NCBI RefSeq assembly: GCF_002368415.1 | Contig: NZ_AP018290.1 | Coordinates: 7,865,717-7,929,716 of the forward strand | Reading direction: 5' to 3' | DNA from: Calothrix sp. NIES-4105 | GTDB lineage: Bacteria > Cyanobacteriota > Cyanobacteriia > Cyanobacteriales > Nostocaceae | Length of the DNA: 64,000 nucleotides | Part shown: positions 63,283-64,000 of the stretch, piece by piece | Numbering within the stretch: the first letter of the stretch is position 1 | Layout: every line of letters starts with the position of its first letter | The notes under the pieces: generated by a model | Seen by the model: only the letters and a program-made list of their open reading frames with translations | Databases searched by the model: none | Told to the model about the DNA's origin: nothing | Translations under genes and position numbers: made by a program

Positions 63283-64000
63283 ATGGTGAATCAAGCGTTG
63301 CAGGTACTGCTATTACAATCCGGGACACATGCGGATTTAGTGTTTGAGCAACTAAAAAACGTCCGGTCGTATATAACAGTTAGACAGCAGGTAGATACAG
63401 TAGTGATGGATGAGAATCTTCTATTTTCAAGCAATTGGGATGTGATTATTGCTCATTACGGCAGTACTAAGTTGTATTATGAAGAAATATTACAAATTTT
63501 ACGCGGAGCAAAATTAGAGATACCGTTAATTCTGATTGCAGACCATATTGCTGCTGCTGATGCCGTTCGTGCGTTGAAAGCTGGGGTAAGTGATATTGTT
63601 TTTACGAGCGAAATTGGTCGGTTGCACGAAAGTATAAATTTTGAAATACAGTCTGCAAAATCACGACAGCTACAGTTACAACCAGTTAGCTCTCGACATG
63701 CAGAAGCGATTTTAGTTGGACAAAACCATGTCTTAGAATTAATCGTGCGTGGAACTCCTCTTCCAGAAGTGCTTAATGCATTGGCTTTAGTAATTGAACA
63801 GTTATCTGAGTTTCAAAAGTGTTCGTTTCTACTGTTAGACGCTTCACACAATCAGCCCTATGATGGCGCCGTAATACCAAATACATACAATCAAGCAATG
63901 AACGGTATTAATGTTGGTATATCCGGATGTTCTTGCACTATGACTGGCAGGACTTTTGAGTCAGTGGCTGTAGAGGATATTGTACAAGACCCATTCAAGA
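63283..64000 (+). CDS. Sensor protein with pseudo-receiver and GAF domain, truncated by window end
   Basis: An ATG at 63283 preceded by GAGAAGGAG opens a frame that runs off the window. The first about 125 residues are receiver-like (ALQVLLLQSGTHADLVFEQL ... VSDIVFTSEIGRLHESINFE), but the acidic pocket is missing: the phosphoacceptor position is in WDVIIAHYGSTK with no Asp at the expected site. A GAF domain follows (LVGQNHVLELIVRGTPLPEV, LNALALVIEQLSEFQKCSFL). This is probably the start of a large hybrid histidine kinase. Confidence 0.8.
   Translation, partial: MVNQALQVLLLQSGTHADLVFEQLKNVRSYITVRQQVDTVVMDENLLFSSNWDVIIAHYGSTKLYYEEILQILRGAKLEIPLILIADHIAAADAVRALKAGVSDIVFTSEIGRLHESINFEIQSAKSRQLQLQPVSSRHAEAILVGQNHVLELIVRGTPLPEVLNALALVIEQLSEFQKCSFLLLDASHNQPYDGAVIPNTYNQAMNGINVGISGCSCTMTGRTFESVAVEDIVQDPFK

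Overview
The window looks like chromosomal DNA of a filamentous, probably heterocyst-forming cyanobacterium (order Nostocales). The evidence is a HetZ-family gene, a tRNA-Leu(UAA) gene split by a group I intron, the NDH-1 subunit gene ndhL beside trpA, a CP12 gene, a Cph1-type phytochrome with its Rcp1-type regulator, several small proteins of cyanobacterial families, many PAS/GAF histidine kinases, and short tandemly repeated repetitive (STRR) sequences based on GTGCTGA. No genus is claimed. I see no rRNA, transposase, prophage or CRISPR array.

Layout. 0.1-2.2 kb: ndhL - DUF3007 - trpA on the minus strand, then the intron-containing tRNA gene and a cluster of hairpin repeats. 2.8-8.6 kb: a conserved unknown, a flippase-like membrane protein, two small secreted proteins, larC and a Sua5/YrdC gene. 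8.6-14.6 kb: a 66-bp tandem repeat, hetZ, DUF751, rbfA, a DUF4327 protein and a frameshifted cation diffusion facilitator. 14.7-31 kb: a multi-PAS kinase, guaA, DUF3177, CP12, FIST, a metallophosphoesterase, trmB, a Uma2 gene, a decayed HD-domain gene, the phytochrome / Rcp1 / hybrid-kinase cluster, and an antitoxin with a frameshifted toxin. 31-42 kb: a PMT mannosyltransferase, phosphoenolpyruvate synthase, another Uma2 gene, a CheY-like regulator, a 1015-residue hybrid kinase carrying a DNA-binding domain, and an Rpn-family nuclease. 42-49 kb: glycosyltransferase 2, rpsB, tsf, an acidic coiled-coil protein and recG.

49.3-58 kb is the accessory part. It holds a two-gene operon of a HEPN-like protein and a ParA/KGGVGRT-type ATPase with a ruined Walker A and a FitA-like tail; a HEAT-repeat protein; a lipoprotein; a small two-gene module (a 107-residue unknown plus an antitoxin-like HTH protein) whose HTH gene is split by a 115-bp MITE with a TTAA target duplication; a relic of the same module about 1.3 kb away; a DUF4241 protein; an MFS transporter; and a sigma-70-like factor divergent from a one-pass membrane protein. 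58-64 kb: an ion channel / TPR / beta-helix-SLH cluster, a nucleoside deaminase, a NarL-type regulator and the start of a sensor with a pseudo-receiver and a GAF domain.

Two genome-scale signals stand out. The palindrome GGCGCC occurs about 89 times by hand count, against roughly 4 expected at about 40% GC, while the usual cyanobacterial HIP1 octamer GCGATCGC appears once. Several intergenic palindromes also supply the stop codons of the genes next to them.
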